From positions 2,604,001 to 2,668,000 of the forward strand of contig NZ_JACHBQ010000001.1 of the NCBI RefSeq assembly GCF_014200405.1: DNA of 64,000 nucleotides. Reading direction: 5' to 3'. The stretch comes from Cryobacterium roopkundense (GTDB lineage Bacteria > Actinomycetota > Actinomycetes > Actinomycetales > Microbacteriaceae). Position numbers and translations under genes: made by a program. Shown one piece after another: positions 34,275 through 42,954 of the stretch. A model generated the notes under the pieces. It was not told the DNA's origin, made no database searches, and worked only from the letters and a program-made list of their open reading frames with translations. Within the stretch, counting starts at the first letter, position 1. Every line of letters starts with the position of its first letter.

Positions 34275-34979
34275 TCAGGCGGCTTCGAGGACGAAGAAGA
34301 TGAAGGACAGGAACGCTGTCCTCTCGCCGTTGAGGATGCGCGGTGGAAGGAGCTCGTCTGGTGCATCCGGAGAAGGCGCTGGTTCGCTCACTGTGGCGAC
34401 AACGTATCCCGCCGACGTGAAGGCATCGAACATCGCGTGAAGTGGCCGGTGCCAGAACGTCAGGACCGCAGGCTTGCCACTGAACTCGTAATCCTCCGAG
34501 TACTGCCGGATGGCGAAGTAGTCCTCGGTTGGCTGGGTGATCACGTTGACCGTGGGGTGATTGACCGACAGGATCAGGCGACCGCCCGGCTTCAGCACGC
34601 GCCGAAGTTCGGCAAGCGGGGCTGACCAGTCCTCCAGATAGTGAAAGACCAAGGAGGAGACGACGTCATCGAAGGAGTCATCGGCGAAAGGCAGGGGCTG
34701 ACTGAGGTCGGCCACAGAGAGGTCCACGGTCGAGCCCAAACGCTGTCGTGCCAGTTCGAGCATCGCCGGGCTGGCGTCGAACCCCGTCATGATGGCGCCC
34801 TTCGCGCTCAATGCCGCGGACAGGGGCCCGGAGCCGCATCCTGCGTCCAAGACCCGGCGGCCGTTCACGTTGCCGGCGAGCGCGATCATCGCCGGCCGTT
34901 CGTAATGGGCGTTGAGAAGGCAGGACTCGTTCTCCGCCGAGTAGCTATCGGCGAAACCCTCATAATGGTCGGGTTTCAT
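34275..34979 (-). CDS. Class I SAM-dependent methyltransferase
   Basis: A 234-residue methyltransferase. Motif I is VLDAGCGSGPLSAAL, the acidic residue of motif II is GFDASPAMLELAR, motif IV is SFDDVVSSLVFHYLEDW, followed by ELRRVLKPGGRLILSVNHP. This fits the Methyltransf_11 (UbiE-like) group. The tryptophan-rich segment after the core (YEFSGKPAVLTFWHRPLH) is typical of small-molecule methyltransferases. The substrate is unknown. It lies within the 3.2-kb segment bounded by the ychF-tail repeats. Confidence 0.88.
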   Translation of the reverse strand: MKPDHYEGFADSYSAENESCLLNAHYERPAMIALAGNVNGRRVLDAGCGSGPLSAALSAKGAIMTGFDASPAMLELARQRLGSTVDLSVADLSQPLPFADDSFDDVVSSLVFHYLEDWSAPLAELRRVLKPGGRLILSVNHPTVNVITQPTEDYFAIRQYSEDYEFSGKPAVLTFWHRPLHAMFDAFTSAGYVVATVSEPAPSPDAPDELLPPRILNGERTAFLSFIFFVLEAA

Positions 34980-35074
34980 GATTCCCTTCTATCGGTCAAC
35001 ACGCATGGTCCGTGCGGTCGGCCCGCTTCCAACAAGCTGGGTGTCGCGCGACCTTCTTTCTCCATCCGCTCAAC

Positions 35075-36082
35075 CTATCCCGCGCACCCAACCGCTGGCT
35101 TGGGTCGCCCGAGATGACCGACACGCTCCGCCTCTGCTACTCGGGGCTGACTCCTGGCCAGGTAGGTTTCGAGCTGCGCGTGCAATTTGAGGAACCCCTC
35201 GTCTGAGCGCGGGCGGAACCACCTGTTGAATTGTGCCGGGAGAAGCAGCACGCCGCTGCTGGGGCTGCCCGACGGGGAAATCAGGTGCAGGTCGATGGCT
35301 CGCAGATAGCGCCATCTCACCCTGGCAATCGACACCCCAACGGCGTCGACACGTGACCACGGAATCGTCGCCACGTTGTTGCGCTTCCCCCAGAACTGAT
35401 CCCACACTCGGAGCCCATCCTCATCAACCGTGACGACTGCACGGAATGTGACGTCGTTCCAGGACGTCAGAACGGACTCGGGGTCGGCGCAGGCGATTTG
35501 CGAGGATACCTGACCCGATTTGAAGACCACGAATGTAGCATTCGGATGCTCACCTTCGAGTTCGGCGTGCAGCCGCAGCGCAGCTCTGTCGGCCAACGGA
35601 TGCGTCACGGCAGCAGCGAGAAGGACCACCAAAGCGAGACATGCCAAGACCGCCGTCCCCACGAACCACACGAACTCATTGGGTGATGCGAAAACAACCG
35701 AAACGGCGGCGCCGCAGTAAATTCCGGCGGCCAGCACCGTCCCGGCAACCACAGTCCACCGCCACGAGGCGGACCGGAGAGAACCATCCGGTTTCAGATG
35801 TCCGGCGACGGGTACGCGGCGATACGGTCGCCGCTTGATTCCACGGTTGGACCTGTCCCTGAGATCGAAGTACACCCTGGGCGGAAGACAAAGCGCTAGA
35901 CAAACAGCCAACGTGGCGCCCAACCACTTCGGAGGACTACCGACGAACATCACTGCGGCGCCGATGAGCAGGAGTATCCCGACAATCCCGCTCCAGACCG
36001 CCATGATGAATTCGCTACGATCCCGGCGCGCCCACAACGCGAGTGCTGCTCGAATTTCCCCCCACGTTCTCGTGCGTGCCAT
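35075..36082 (-). CDS. Membrane protein of unknown function
   Basis: A 335-residue protein that I do not recognise. It has four predicted helices as two pairs (SEFIMAVWSGIVGILLLIGAAVMF with LGATLAVCLALCLPP; RWTVVAGTVLAAGIYCGAAVSVVF with VWFVGTAVLACLALVVLLAAAV). A soluble C-terminal part of about 160 residues follows (LHAELEGEHPNATFVVFKSG onward), with a PH-like pattern (EDGLRVWDQFWGKRNNVATIPWSRV). ATG 36082 gives MARTRTWGEI; nearby alternatives are 36091 and GTG 36103. Located in the 3.2-kb accessory segment between the methyltransferase gene and the decayed toxin-antitoxin genes. Confidence 0.65.
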   Translation of the reverse strand: MARTRTWGEIRAALALWARRDRSEFIMAVWSGIVGILLLIGAAVMFVGSPPKWLGATLAVCLALCLPPRVYFDLRDRSNRGIKRRPYRRVPVAGHLKPDGSLRSASWRWTVVAGTVLAAGIYCGAAVSVVFASPNEFVWFVGTAVLACLALVVLLAAAVTHPLADRAALRLHAELEGEHPNATFVVFKSGQVSSQIACADPESVLTSWNDVTFRAVVTVDEDGLRVWDQFWGKRNNVATIPWSRVDAVGVSIARVRWRYLRAIDLHLISPSGSPSSGVLLLPAQFNRWFRPRSDEGFLKLHAQLETYLARSQPRVAEAERVGHLGRPKPAVGCAG

Positions 36083-36285
36083 GAGGCTCATACTATCGAT
36101 CACGACGATTCAAGCCTTGGGTCCCTTCGCCGCCTCACGGTCGAAGCGAGCGCGCGCTGTGGCCAATTCAGGAAAATCATCCGGTCTGCGACACACTCGA
36201 CCCAGAAATCCAGCCTGACGGCGCCTCGGGAGTTGGATCTCCTGAGTTGGCCACCACACCCACGGACCTTCCTGAGCCGAGGCAG

Positions 36286-36622
36286 TTACCCGGCGTCAGG
36301 GTCGAGCGCAGCCCGAGCTTGGCAGACCATCGGTGCGAGCGACCTCTGCCAGGCCGGTAGATCCACGGTCGATCTGGTCGTACTGATGGATGATGAAGTT
36401 TCGGTTCGCGACGGCCAACGCCCATTCGATCCCATCGGGGGCGAGCACATCGAGCCGCATCATTCGATTTGCGGCCTCGCCGAGCTTCATCATCAGCGAG
36501 TCCCCTGCCTCCTGCAGAAGTCAATCAGCGAGAAACGCATCCTTGCCACGCTCGACAACCTCCGCGGACCGATCGAGCCAGCCATCGATGTGCAGCAGCT
36601 CCGTGGCAGTCTTGCGATCCAC
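36286..36622 (-). pseudogene. Decayed HepT (HEPN/DUF86) toxin
   Basis: The frame opens with GTG overlapping the stop of the MntA remnant (TAGTGG) and encodes MDRKTATELLHIDGWLDRSA before an in-frame TGA. It resumes as LLQEAGDSLMMKLGEAANRM. The HEPN RNase motif R-x4-H-x-Y is intact as RNFIIHQY. After HQYDQID the frame is lost, and VDLPAWQRSLAPMVCQARAA in a second frame restores a family-like C-terminus ending at TAA 36286. The TGA probably came from CGA; the later shift looks like a small deletion. HepT is a ribonuclease silenced when MntA adds AMP to the motif tyrosine. Confidence 0.75.
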
Positions 36623-37194
36623 TAAAGCAACACCGCGTCTCGCCGAATGTCGTCGTGCAGGGCGGCATTGAGTCCGCGGTAAGAGATGAGGCCCCCTTAC
36701 GATTTCAGTGAGATGCCCATATCTAAGTGGCGCATGACCGTCTGCAATGGAGCAATCGCTATCTCACTGAAATCGTAAAGGGGAGATGAGGTCGATTTCC
36801 CGGTCGAGTATCTGTTCGATCAGTCGCTTGAACCTGATAAACGCGAAAGAGGACGTGCCTGGCGGCGCGTCCACGAGAAGGTCGATATCTGAGTCCTGGC
36901 GAGCCTCGCCCCGCGCCACCGAGCCGAACACCGCGAGCCGCAGGTAGCCACATTCCACCGCCAGCGCTTTGAGCACGGGGGAGCCGCATCCAGCAATTCT
37001 TCGGGACGAACGATCTCAAGGTCGGGCGCGTTCCTGAGTTGCTGGCGGACCGCCGGCTGCGAGATGCCCAACGCGTCGCCGATCTGCTGCTGACTCATCC
37101 CCGTGGCGACCATCGCGCGAAGAGCGATGACACGACGCAACCGCGCGCCATCCTCATCGCGCCGGGCATCCCGATACTCCGCCACCAGGGTCAT
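36622..37194 (-). pseudogene. Decayed HTH-MntA nucleotidyltransferase antitoxin, interrupted by a MITE
   Basis: Residues 1-70 are an HTH domain (GMSQQQIGDALGISQPAVRQQL). After AAP a one-base loss in a C run near 36978 shifts the frame to a minimal nucleotidyltransferase, LRLAVFGSVARGEARQDSDI, with an intact GS-x10-DxD motif. The frame then hits a 91-bp insertion after DLIS. Removing the insertion and one copy of its 9-bp target duplication restores DLISYRGLNAALHDDIRRDA followed by VLL and TAG, the usual family ending. Repaired length would be 157 residues. It precedes and overlaps the HepT remnant. Confidence 0.8.
36692..36782. mobile_element. 91-bp MITE with terminal inverted repeats and 9-bp target duplication
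   Basis: Terminal inverted repeats of about 22 bp share the perfect 18-mer ttacgatttcagtgagat (36697-36714; reverse complement at 36761-36778). The element is flanked by gagatgagg at 36683-36691 and again at 36783-36791. It has no coding capacity. Excising it with one flank restores the reading frame and the expected protein ending of the nucleotidyltransferase gene. The parent transposase is not in this window. Confidence 0.85.
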
Positions 37195-37290
37195 AAGACA
37201 ATCTTATTCCCCACGATTCACCCCGTCGAGCCACTAATAATGACTCTTCCCGGCCTTCGATGCGGCCTAGTGAATCCACGATACGCCAAG

Positions 37291-37326
37291 AAAAAAGCGG
37301 TGACCGGCACGGGCGCCGATCACCGC
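37291..37326 (-). terminator. Rho-independent terminator of ychF
   Basis: On the minus strand a 12-bp stem (GCGGTGATCGGC with GCCGGTCACCGC, one G-T pair), 6-nt loop, then TTTTTT. It lies 24 bp after the ychF stop. Confidence 0.9.
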
Positions 37327-37349
37327 CTCAAGTCCTGTACGCGACTCAG

Positions 37350-38423
37350 CTAAACATTAAACCTGAACTCCACCACGTCTCCGTCTTGCATGACGTATTC
37401 CTTGCCCTCGATGCGAGCCTTGCCCTTGGAGCGGGCCTCGGCGATCGAGCCGGCCTCCATGAGGTCTTCGAAGGAGAAGATTTCGGCCTTGATGAAACCC
37501 TTCTGGAAGTCGGTGTGAATCACACCGGCGGCCTGCGGGGCGGTCCAGCCCTTGTGGATGGTCCAGGCGCGGCACTCTTTCGGACCGGCCGTGAGGTAGG
37601 TCTGCAGGCCGAGGGTATCGAAGCCGATGCGGGCGAGCTGATCGAGCCCGCTCTCGGCCTGGCCCGTGGAGGCGAGCATCTCGGCGGCGTCTTCCGCGTC
37701 GAGCTCGCTAAGCTCTGACTCGAGCTTCGCGTCGAGGAACACCGCGTTCGCGGGGGCGACAAGAGCCGCGAGGGTGTCGAGCTTGGCCTGGTCCTGCAGC
37801 ACGGCCTCGTCGACGTTGAAGACGTAGATGAACGGCTTGGCCGTCAGCAGACCGAGTTCGCGGATGGGCTCGATGTCGAGCTTGGCAGCGGACAGCGGCT
37901 GGCCGGCATCGAGGATCGCCTGCGCCTTGAGGGCGGTCTCGAGAACGAGCGGCGCCAGCTTGCGGCCCTTGACCTCCTTCTCGAAGCGCAGCACGGCTTT
38001 CTCAAGGGTCTGGAGGTCGGCGAGGATCAGCTCGGTGTTGATGGTCTCCATGTCACCCGCCGGGTTGACGGCGCCGTCGACGTGCACCACGTCGGGGTCA
38101 GCGAATCCGCGAATGACCTGGGCGATGGCATCCGCTTCACGGATGTTCGCGAGGAACTTGTTGCCGAGCCCCTCCCCCTCACTGGCGCCGCGCACGATGC
38201 CGGCGATGTCGACGAATGACACGGGCGCGGGCAGCAGGGTCTTGCTGCCGTAGATCGTGGCGAGCGCCGCGAGGCGAGAGTCGGGAAGGTTGACAATCCC
38301 CACGTTCGGCTCGATCGTGGCGAACGGGTAGTTCGCCGCCAGCACGTTGTTCTTGGTGAGGGCGTTGAAGAGGGTTGACTTGCCAACATTGGGCAGTCCG
38401 ACGATTGCAATAGTAAGAGCCAC
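37350..38423 (-). CDS. ychF: YchF/Obg-family redox-regulated ATPase
   Basis: A 357-residue P-loop NTPase with [17 protein letters not shown] (G1), [22 protein letters not shown] (G3), an N-x-D-E variant of G4 (YVFNVDEA), as in YchF, which prefers ATP, and a C-terminal TGS domain ending [10 protein letters not shown]. The family is universal and associates with ribosomes and stress responses. GTG start at 38423; an upstream extension reads non-conserved sequence. Its last codons are duplicated at 34100-34135. A clear terminator follows. Confidence 0.95.
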   Translation of the reverse strand: MALTIAIVGLPNVGKSTLFNALTKNNVLAANYPFATIEPNVGIVNLPDSRLAALATIYGSKTLLPAPVSFVDIAGIVRGASEGEGLGNKFLANIREADAIAQVIRGFADPDVVHVDGAVNPAGDMETINTELILADLQTLEKAVLRFEKEVKGRKLAPLVLETALKAQAILDAGQPLSAAKLDIEPIRELGLLTAKPFIYVFNVDEAVLQDQAKLDTLAALVAPANAVFLDAKLESELSELDAEDAAEMLASTGQAESGLDQLARIGFDTLGLQTYLTAGPKECRAWTIHKGWTAPQAAGVIHTDFQKGFIKAEIFSFEDLMEAGSIAEARSKGKARIEGKEYVMQDGDVVEFRFNV

Positions 38424-38486
38424 GAGAGACCATTCTACCGGCTGCGTCGCGCGGGCCCTGTCGGTGGCGCATGAGAGCATTGCACC

Positions 38487-39101
38487 GTGCTGAACTTCAC
38501 CGCAATCGACTTTGAAACCGCTAACTCGTCCGGCGCCTCGGCGTGCTCGGTGGGGCTCGTCAAGGTGCGCGACGGTGTGGTCATCGACAAGATCTACTGG
38601 CTCATCAAGCCGCCGACCGGACACGATGCCTTTCTCTCGTGGAACATGAAGATCCACGGGATTCATCCATCGGATGTGATCGGTGCCGACTCATGGGCCA
38701 GGCAGCTTCCCAAGCTGGTCGCGTTTGCCGGCGGCGACACCCTCGTGGCCCACAACGCCAGCTTCGACCTGGGTGTCATCAAGACGGCATCCACCGTGAC
38801 CGGGCAACCGATTCCTAACTTCAGCTATCTCTGCAGTCTGCAGGTGGCCCGTCGCACGTACCACCTCGACTCGTATCGACTACCCCTGGCCGCCATGGCG
38901 GCGGGCTTCGACGATTTCGACCACCACAACGCTCTAGCGGATGCCGAGGCGTGCGCCGCAATTATCATCCACTCGGCAGCGCGACACGAGGCGGCCACGC
39001 TCGAGCAGCTGGCCCACATCACCCGGGTGAAGATGGGGGCCATCGGGCCCATCGCCATCCGCGAGCGAGCCGCCACCCACGGGCCGATGGCGCTGAACTG
39101 A
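38487..39101 (+). CDS. DEDDh 3'-5' exonuclease (DnaQ-like)
   Basis: A 204-residue exonuclease domain protein. ExoI is FTAIDFETANSS (Asp, Glu), ExoII is LVAHNASFDLGVI (Asp), and ExoIII is HHNALADAEACA (His and Asp), so all metal-binding residues of the DEDDh family are present. The short C-terminus has no BRCT or helicase module. It would trim or proofread DNA or RNA ends; the specific role is unknown. GTG start, divergent from ychF. Confidence 0.9.
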   Translation: MLNFTAIDFETANSSGASACSVGLVKVRDGVVIDKIYWLIKPPTGHDAFLSWNMKIHGIHPSDVIGADSWARQLPKLVAFAGGDTLVAHNASFDLGVIKTASTVTGQPIPNFSYLCSLQVARRTYHLDSYRLPLAAMAAGFDDFDHHNALADAEACAAIIIHSAARHEAATLEQLAHITRVKMGAIGPIAIRERAATHGPMALN

Positions 39102-39247
39102 GCGGAGCGCACGCCCCGACAGCCCCCGGCTCAACTGCCTGACGTGTGACCCTCGGACGGGCTGAAATCGCCCGGTCGCCGCACCGCTAGGATCGGCCCC
39201 GAACCGCGCAGAACTGGCACGTTGTCAGGCGTGCGTGCCGGAGGAAC

Positions 39248-40480
39248 ATGAACCATGTCCTGGATGCCGATGTCGTCATTCTCGGCGCGGGCTGCGCCGG
39301 ACTCTCCCTGGCCAGTCGCCTCGCGCAAGCCCACAGCGCGGTGCGAGTCGTGCTGGTCGATCCCCGCACGAGCTACCAGGACGATCGCAGCTGGTGCTTC
39401 TGGCGCCCGGACCACCACGACCTCTCCGATCTCGTCTCGGCCCGCTGGTCGGCGTGGCGGTTCTCGGATGCCACCGACCGCGCGGCCCTGCACCGGGTTG
39501 CAGGCCTGAGCTATCAATACATCCGCAGCATCGACTTCTATACCCGCGCCCGCGAGCAGATTGCCGCCGCGCCGAGCATCGATCTTCGGTTGGGAGTGGC
39601 GGGCGGCGCGATCAGCGTCGTCGGCGACCATCTGCTGGTGCAGACGACCCACGGCCCCCTGCTGGCCCGTGACGTGATCGACACCAGACCTCGGCAGCAG
39701 GGCGCCATCGTGTACCAGAGCTTTGTCGGGGTCGAGCTGCACAGCACAGCACCCCATGGCCTGGATCCGGCGGAAGTCACCCTGATGGGCTCGATGGCAG
39801 CGGATGCGATCGGACTGCGTTTCGTCTACGCCCTGCCCCTCGATCAGCACCGCGTGATACTCGAATGGACCCGGTTTGGCGCAACGCCAACCCCCCGGGC
39901 GCAGCTGCTCGCCGAACTCGACACTGTGGTGAACGCGCACTCGCTCGGCGACGCCACCCGGGTGCGAACGGAGGGCGGCGTGCTGGCCATGGGGCTGGTT
40001 CCCGACTCCCAACCGACTCTCCCGGGCGTCGTGTTCGCCGGCAATGCCGGCGGCGCGCTGCGCGCCGCCTCGGGTTACGGATTCCTGCGAATGCAACGCT
40101 GGGCGCAGGCCTGCGCCGATCGGCTGATCGCGGGAGTACCGGCCGTGGGGCATCCGCCGGAGCCGTGGGCGAGAGCGACCCTGGACCGACTCTTCCTCCA
40201 GGCCATTCGTCGACACCCCGAGCGAACCGCGGAGTACTTCCTCGCACTCGCCGAGGGCGTTCCCCCTGCCAGCCTGCTGAGATTTCTCAGCGATGGCGCC
40301 CGAACATCCGACTACGCGCGCATCATCGGTAGCCTGCCCAAGCGTCCGTTCATCGCTGAGATCGGTCGACGAACCATCTACTCGCCGCCACCGGCGACGC
40401 TGCGTCCCGCTGCAGCGATGCCGGCGGCCGGCTCGCTGCCGCCGCGAGTCACCCTCACCCGAAGCGAGGCGGCCTCGTGA
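39248..40480 (+). CDS. crtY: Lycopene beta-cyclase, CrtY type
   Basis: A 410-residue flavoprotein cyclase that closes both ends of lycopene to give beta-carotene, the precursor of retinal. The N-terminal dinucleotide fold is ADVVILGAGCAGLSLASRLA. The CrtY-specific SWCFWRPDHHDLSDLV follows, with PRQQGAIVYQSFVGVEL and FVYALPLDQHRVILEWTRF further on. The ATG is preceded by GGAGGA. The last bases overlap the blh start (GTGA), so the pair makes beta-carotene and cleaves it. No phytoene synthase or desaturase gene is in the window; lycopene must come from elsewhere. Confidence 0.93.
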   Translation: MNHVLDADVVILGAGCAGLSLASRLAQAHSAVRVVLVDPRTSYQDDRSWCFWRPDHHDLSDLVSARWSAWRFSDATDRAALHRVAGLSYQYIRSIDFYTRAREQIAAAPSIDLRLGVAGGAISVVGDHLLVQTTHGPLLARDVIDTRPRQQGAIVYQSFVGVELHSTAPHGLDPAEVTLMGSMAADAIGLRFVYALPLDQHRVILEWTRFGATPTPRAQLLAELDTVVNAHSLGDATRVRTEGGVLAMGLVPDSQPTLPGVVFAGNAGGALRAASGYGFLRMQRWAQACADRLIAGVPAVGHPPEPWARATLDRLFLQAIRRHPERTAEYFLALAEGVPPASLLRFLSDGARTSDYARIIGSLPKRPFIAEIGRRTIYSPPPATLRPAAAMPAAGSLPPRVTLTRSEAAS

Positions 40481-41442
40481 CCGGCAGCACTGCCACCGGT
40501 CGCGTCACGAGCCGCACGGTCCCCGCAGAGACCATGGTTTTCTGCTCTCTCGCGCTTGTCGTGCTGGTCGTCGTCGCACTGCGCCTGCCGCTTCCGCCCT
40601 TACTGGTGCAGATCGGGGTGATGGGTATCCTGGTCGCCGTTCTCGGGCTTCCGCACGGAGCCCTCGATCCATTGATCGCCCGCCGCGCCGGACTGTGGGG
40701 AACACCGGCCGGGTTCGTCGGCTTCAACCTCCTGTACATAGCCGTGGTGATCGCCGTGGTGGGGTTGTGGCTGCTCGCGCCACCGCTGAGCCTCGTGGTT
40801 TTCCTGCTGGTCTCTGCCATGCATTTCGGGTCGGACTGGAACTCGCACCATGCACCGTGGCTGCGGTTCCTCAGTGGTTTCGGACTGCTGACCCTGCCGG
40901 CGTTGGCCCACGAGGCCGACGTGTCCGCCGCCTACACCCTGCTCGCCGGGTCTGGTGGCGGGCTGGTCGCCCAGATCCAGGCCGACCTCGGCCTCCTCGC
41001 CATCGCGGGCATGCTCGCCGGGGCCATCGTCGCCGCGCGTCGCCGCCCCCACGAATCGGTGGAGATCATCCTGGCCGGGGCCCTCGCGCTCCTGGCCCCT
41101 CCCCTGATCTTTTTCACGCTGTATTTTTGCGCCCTGCACAGCTTTCGGCACCTCAAAGCCGGCCTGCGCGCCGAGCGCGGCGGGGGTCGGTTGGCGGTGG
41201 CCATCACCGCCGTTTACACGGCGGCACCGCTCCTCGTCGTCGGCTATCTGCTCGTCACCTTCACGTCTGCGGCCAACCTCGCCTCCGACGTGCTGCAGGT
41301 GGTTTTCATCGGTTTGGCAGGCCTCACCGTTCCACACATGATGGTGGTCACGTTCGAGAAGTACCGTCTGGCCCGGCCTGTGGGCCCACCGAAACCGGGA
41401 CATGCCGCTCTCTCTGCGGCGCAGCGGGCGCCCTCACCCTGA
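40477..41442 (+). CDS. blh: Brp/Blh family beta-carotene 15,15'-dioxygenase
   Basis: A 321-residue membrane protein that would cleave beta-carotene to two retinal molecules. Four iron-ligand histidines fit the family: His60 (GLPHGALDP), His116 (SAMHFGSDW), and His221 and His225 (LHSFRHLKAG). The closing GLTVPHMMVVTFEKY is also typical. About eight hydrophobic segments are seen. It is translationally coupled to crtY. The retinal would serve the rhodopsin encoded at 22.4-23.3 kb, the only retinal protein gene visible here. Confidence 0.93.
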   Translation: MTGSTATGRVTSRTVPAETMVFCSLALVVLVVVALRLPLPPLLVQIGVMGILVAVLGLPHGALDPLIARRAGLWGTPAGFVGFNLLYIAVVIAVVGLWLLAPPLSLVVFLLVSAMHFGSDWNSHHAPWLRFLSGFGLLTLPALAHEADVSAAYTLLAGSGGGLVAQIQADLGLLAIAGMLAGAIVAARRRPHESVEIILAGALALLAPPLIFFTLYFCALHSFRHLKAGLRAERGGGRLAVAITAVYTAAPLLVVGYLLVTFTSAANLASDVLQVVFIGLAGLTVPHMMVVTFEKYRLARPVGPPKPGHAALSAAQRAPSP

Positions 41443-41471
41443 TTGTCGGTGGCCGCTGACAGACTTGAACC

Positions 41472-42872
41472 ATGGAAACGGTTCTCACTCTGATTGTCGG
41501 CCTCATCGTGGGCGGAGCCCTCGGGGCTCTCGCCACCGCCGCGCTTCTGCGGCGCCGCGTAGCACCGTGGCAGCGCGACTCGGAGGACAGCGCCGGCGCC
41601 GAGGCTCCCGAGATCATCGAAGCGCGCCATCAGGTGGCCATCGCCGAGGTGCGCTCCCGGGAGGCCACCGTGCAGGCGCTTCTTCGAGAAGAACTCGCCG
41701 CGCAAAACGCCACAGTCGACGGGCTCCGAACCCAGGTAACGGATGCCCGGCAGCAGTATCGCGAATTGATCGAGCGCCAGCACGCCGACCAGTCCGCCCG
41801 TGCGCAGCGTGACGAAGGCGAAAGCCGGGTGCTTCAGGCGCTCGCCCCCGTAACCGACAGCCTGCAGCAGATGCAGAAGAAGGTGGCGGAGCTCGAGGCG
41901 CAGCGCAGCCTGCAGCACGGCGAGCTGAGCTCGCAACTGCGTTCGGCCACCGAGGCTGAGGAACGGCTGCGCAGCACCGCCGAAACACTGGCCTCGGCCC
42001 TGCACGCCAATAACACCCGGGGAGTCTGGGGAGAAACGCAGCTGCGAAGCGTGGTGGAAGCGGCCGGACTGATCGAACGCGTCGACTTCGACCTGCAGTC
42101 GAGCATCACGTCTGACGCCGGGGCCGGCCGTCCCGACATGGTTGTGCACCTCCCCGGCGGCAAAAACATCGCCGTCGATGCGAAAGTGCCGTTCACGGCA
42201 TTTCTGGAGGCTAGCCAGATTCCGCGCACGGCAACCGGGGTCGAGGGCGCCCAACGCGGCGTACACATGAAAGCCCACGTGAAAGCGGTGCGCGATCACA
42301 TCACGACGCTCGGCAGCAAGGCCTATTGGCAGGGCCTCGACGCCTCACCGGAGATCGTCATCGCCTTCATCCCGAGTGAATCCCTCGTGTCGTCTGCGCT
42401 CGAAGCAGACCCGTCACTCATGGAATTCGCATTCAGCAAACGCGTGGCCCTCGCCTCACCCGTCACCCTGTGGTCGGTTCTGAAGACAGTGGCATTCAGC
42501 TGGCAGCAGGACGTTCTTACGCACGACGCCAAGGTGCTCTTCGACCTGAGCCGGGAGCTGTACACCCGGCTGAACACGACGGCGACCCACATCGAGAAGC
42601 TCGGACGGTCGATCGAACGCACGGTCAAGGATTACAACGGCTTCGTCGGCTCCATGGAGCGCCAGGTTTTGCCCACTGCGCGCAAGTTGAACGCCCTCGA
42701 TGAGTCGAAGGTACTGGCTCCGCTCGCCACAATCGACGAGACTCCGCGCGCACTCACGGCGTATGAGTTCGTTGCGGAACTCGAGGCAGCAGACCTCGAT
42801 TCGGCTCACCTCAGTTCAGGCGAACTCAGTGCAGCTGAACTCAGTGCAGCTGAACTCGATTTTCGGAGCTGA
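41472..42872 (+). CDS. rmuC: DNA recombination protein RmuC
   Basis: A 466-residue RmuC protein with an N-terminal membrane anchor (METVLTLIVGLIVGGALGALA), a long coiled coil at about 45-175 (RDEGESRVLQALAPVTDSLQ, then QMQKKVAELEAQR), and the nuclease-like RmuC core (GVWGETQLRSVVEAAGL, PDMVVHLPGGKNIAVDAKVP, SPEIVIAFIPSES). It limits inversions at short inverted repeats in E. coli. The extreme C-terminus is a short repeat (GELSAAELSAAELDFRS) encoded by tandem 15-mers. It follows blh by 29 bp, probably as a separate unit. Confidence 0.92.
   Translation: METVLTLIVGLIVGGALGALATAALLRRRVAPWQRDSEDSAGAEAPEIIEARHQVAIAEVRSREATVQALLREELAAQNATVDGLRTQVTDARQQYRELIERQHADQSARAQRDEGESRVLQALAPVTDSLQQMQKKVAELEAQRSLQHGELSSQLRSATEAEERLRSTAETLASALHANNTRGVWGETQLRSVVEAAGLIERVDFDLQSSITSDAGAGRPDMVVHLPGGKNIAVDAKVPFTAFLEASQIPRTATGVEGAQRGVHMKAHVKAVRDHITTLGSKAYWQGLDASPEIVIAFIPSESLVSSALEADPSLMEFAFSKRVALASPVTLWSVLKTVAFSWQQDVLTHDAKVLFDLSRELYTRLNTTATHIEKLGRSIERTVKDYNGFVGSMERQVLPTARKLNALDESKVLAPLATIDETPRALTAYEFVAELEAADLDSAHLSSGELSAAELSAAELDFRS
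42822..42851 (+). repeat. Two tandem 15-bp units in the rmuC tail
   Basis: gaactcagtgcagct is repeated exactly twice with a degenerate unit on each side, encoding ELSAA repeats at the RmuC C-terminus. Confidence 0.8.
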
Positions 42873-42954
42873 CGCCGCACCACAGTCATCACACAGCCCG
42901 CCGCACGTCGACCAGGGTCGCAGTACGGCGGGCCAGGTTGAGCTCAGTGCACGC

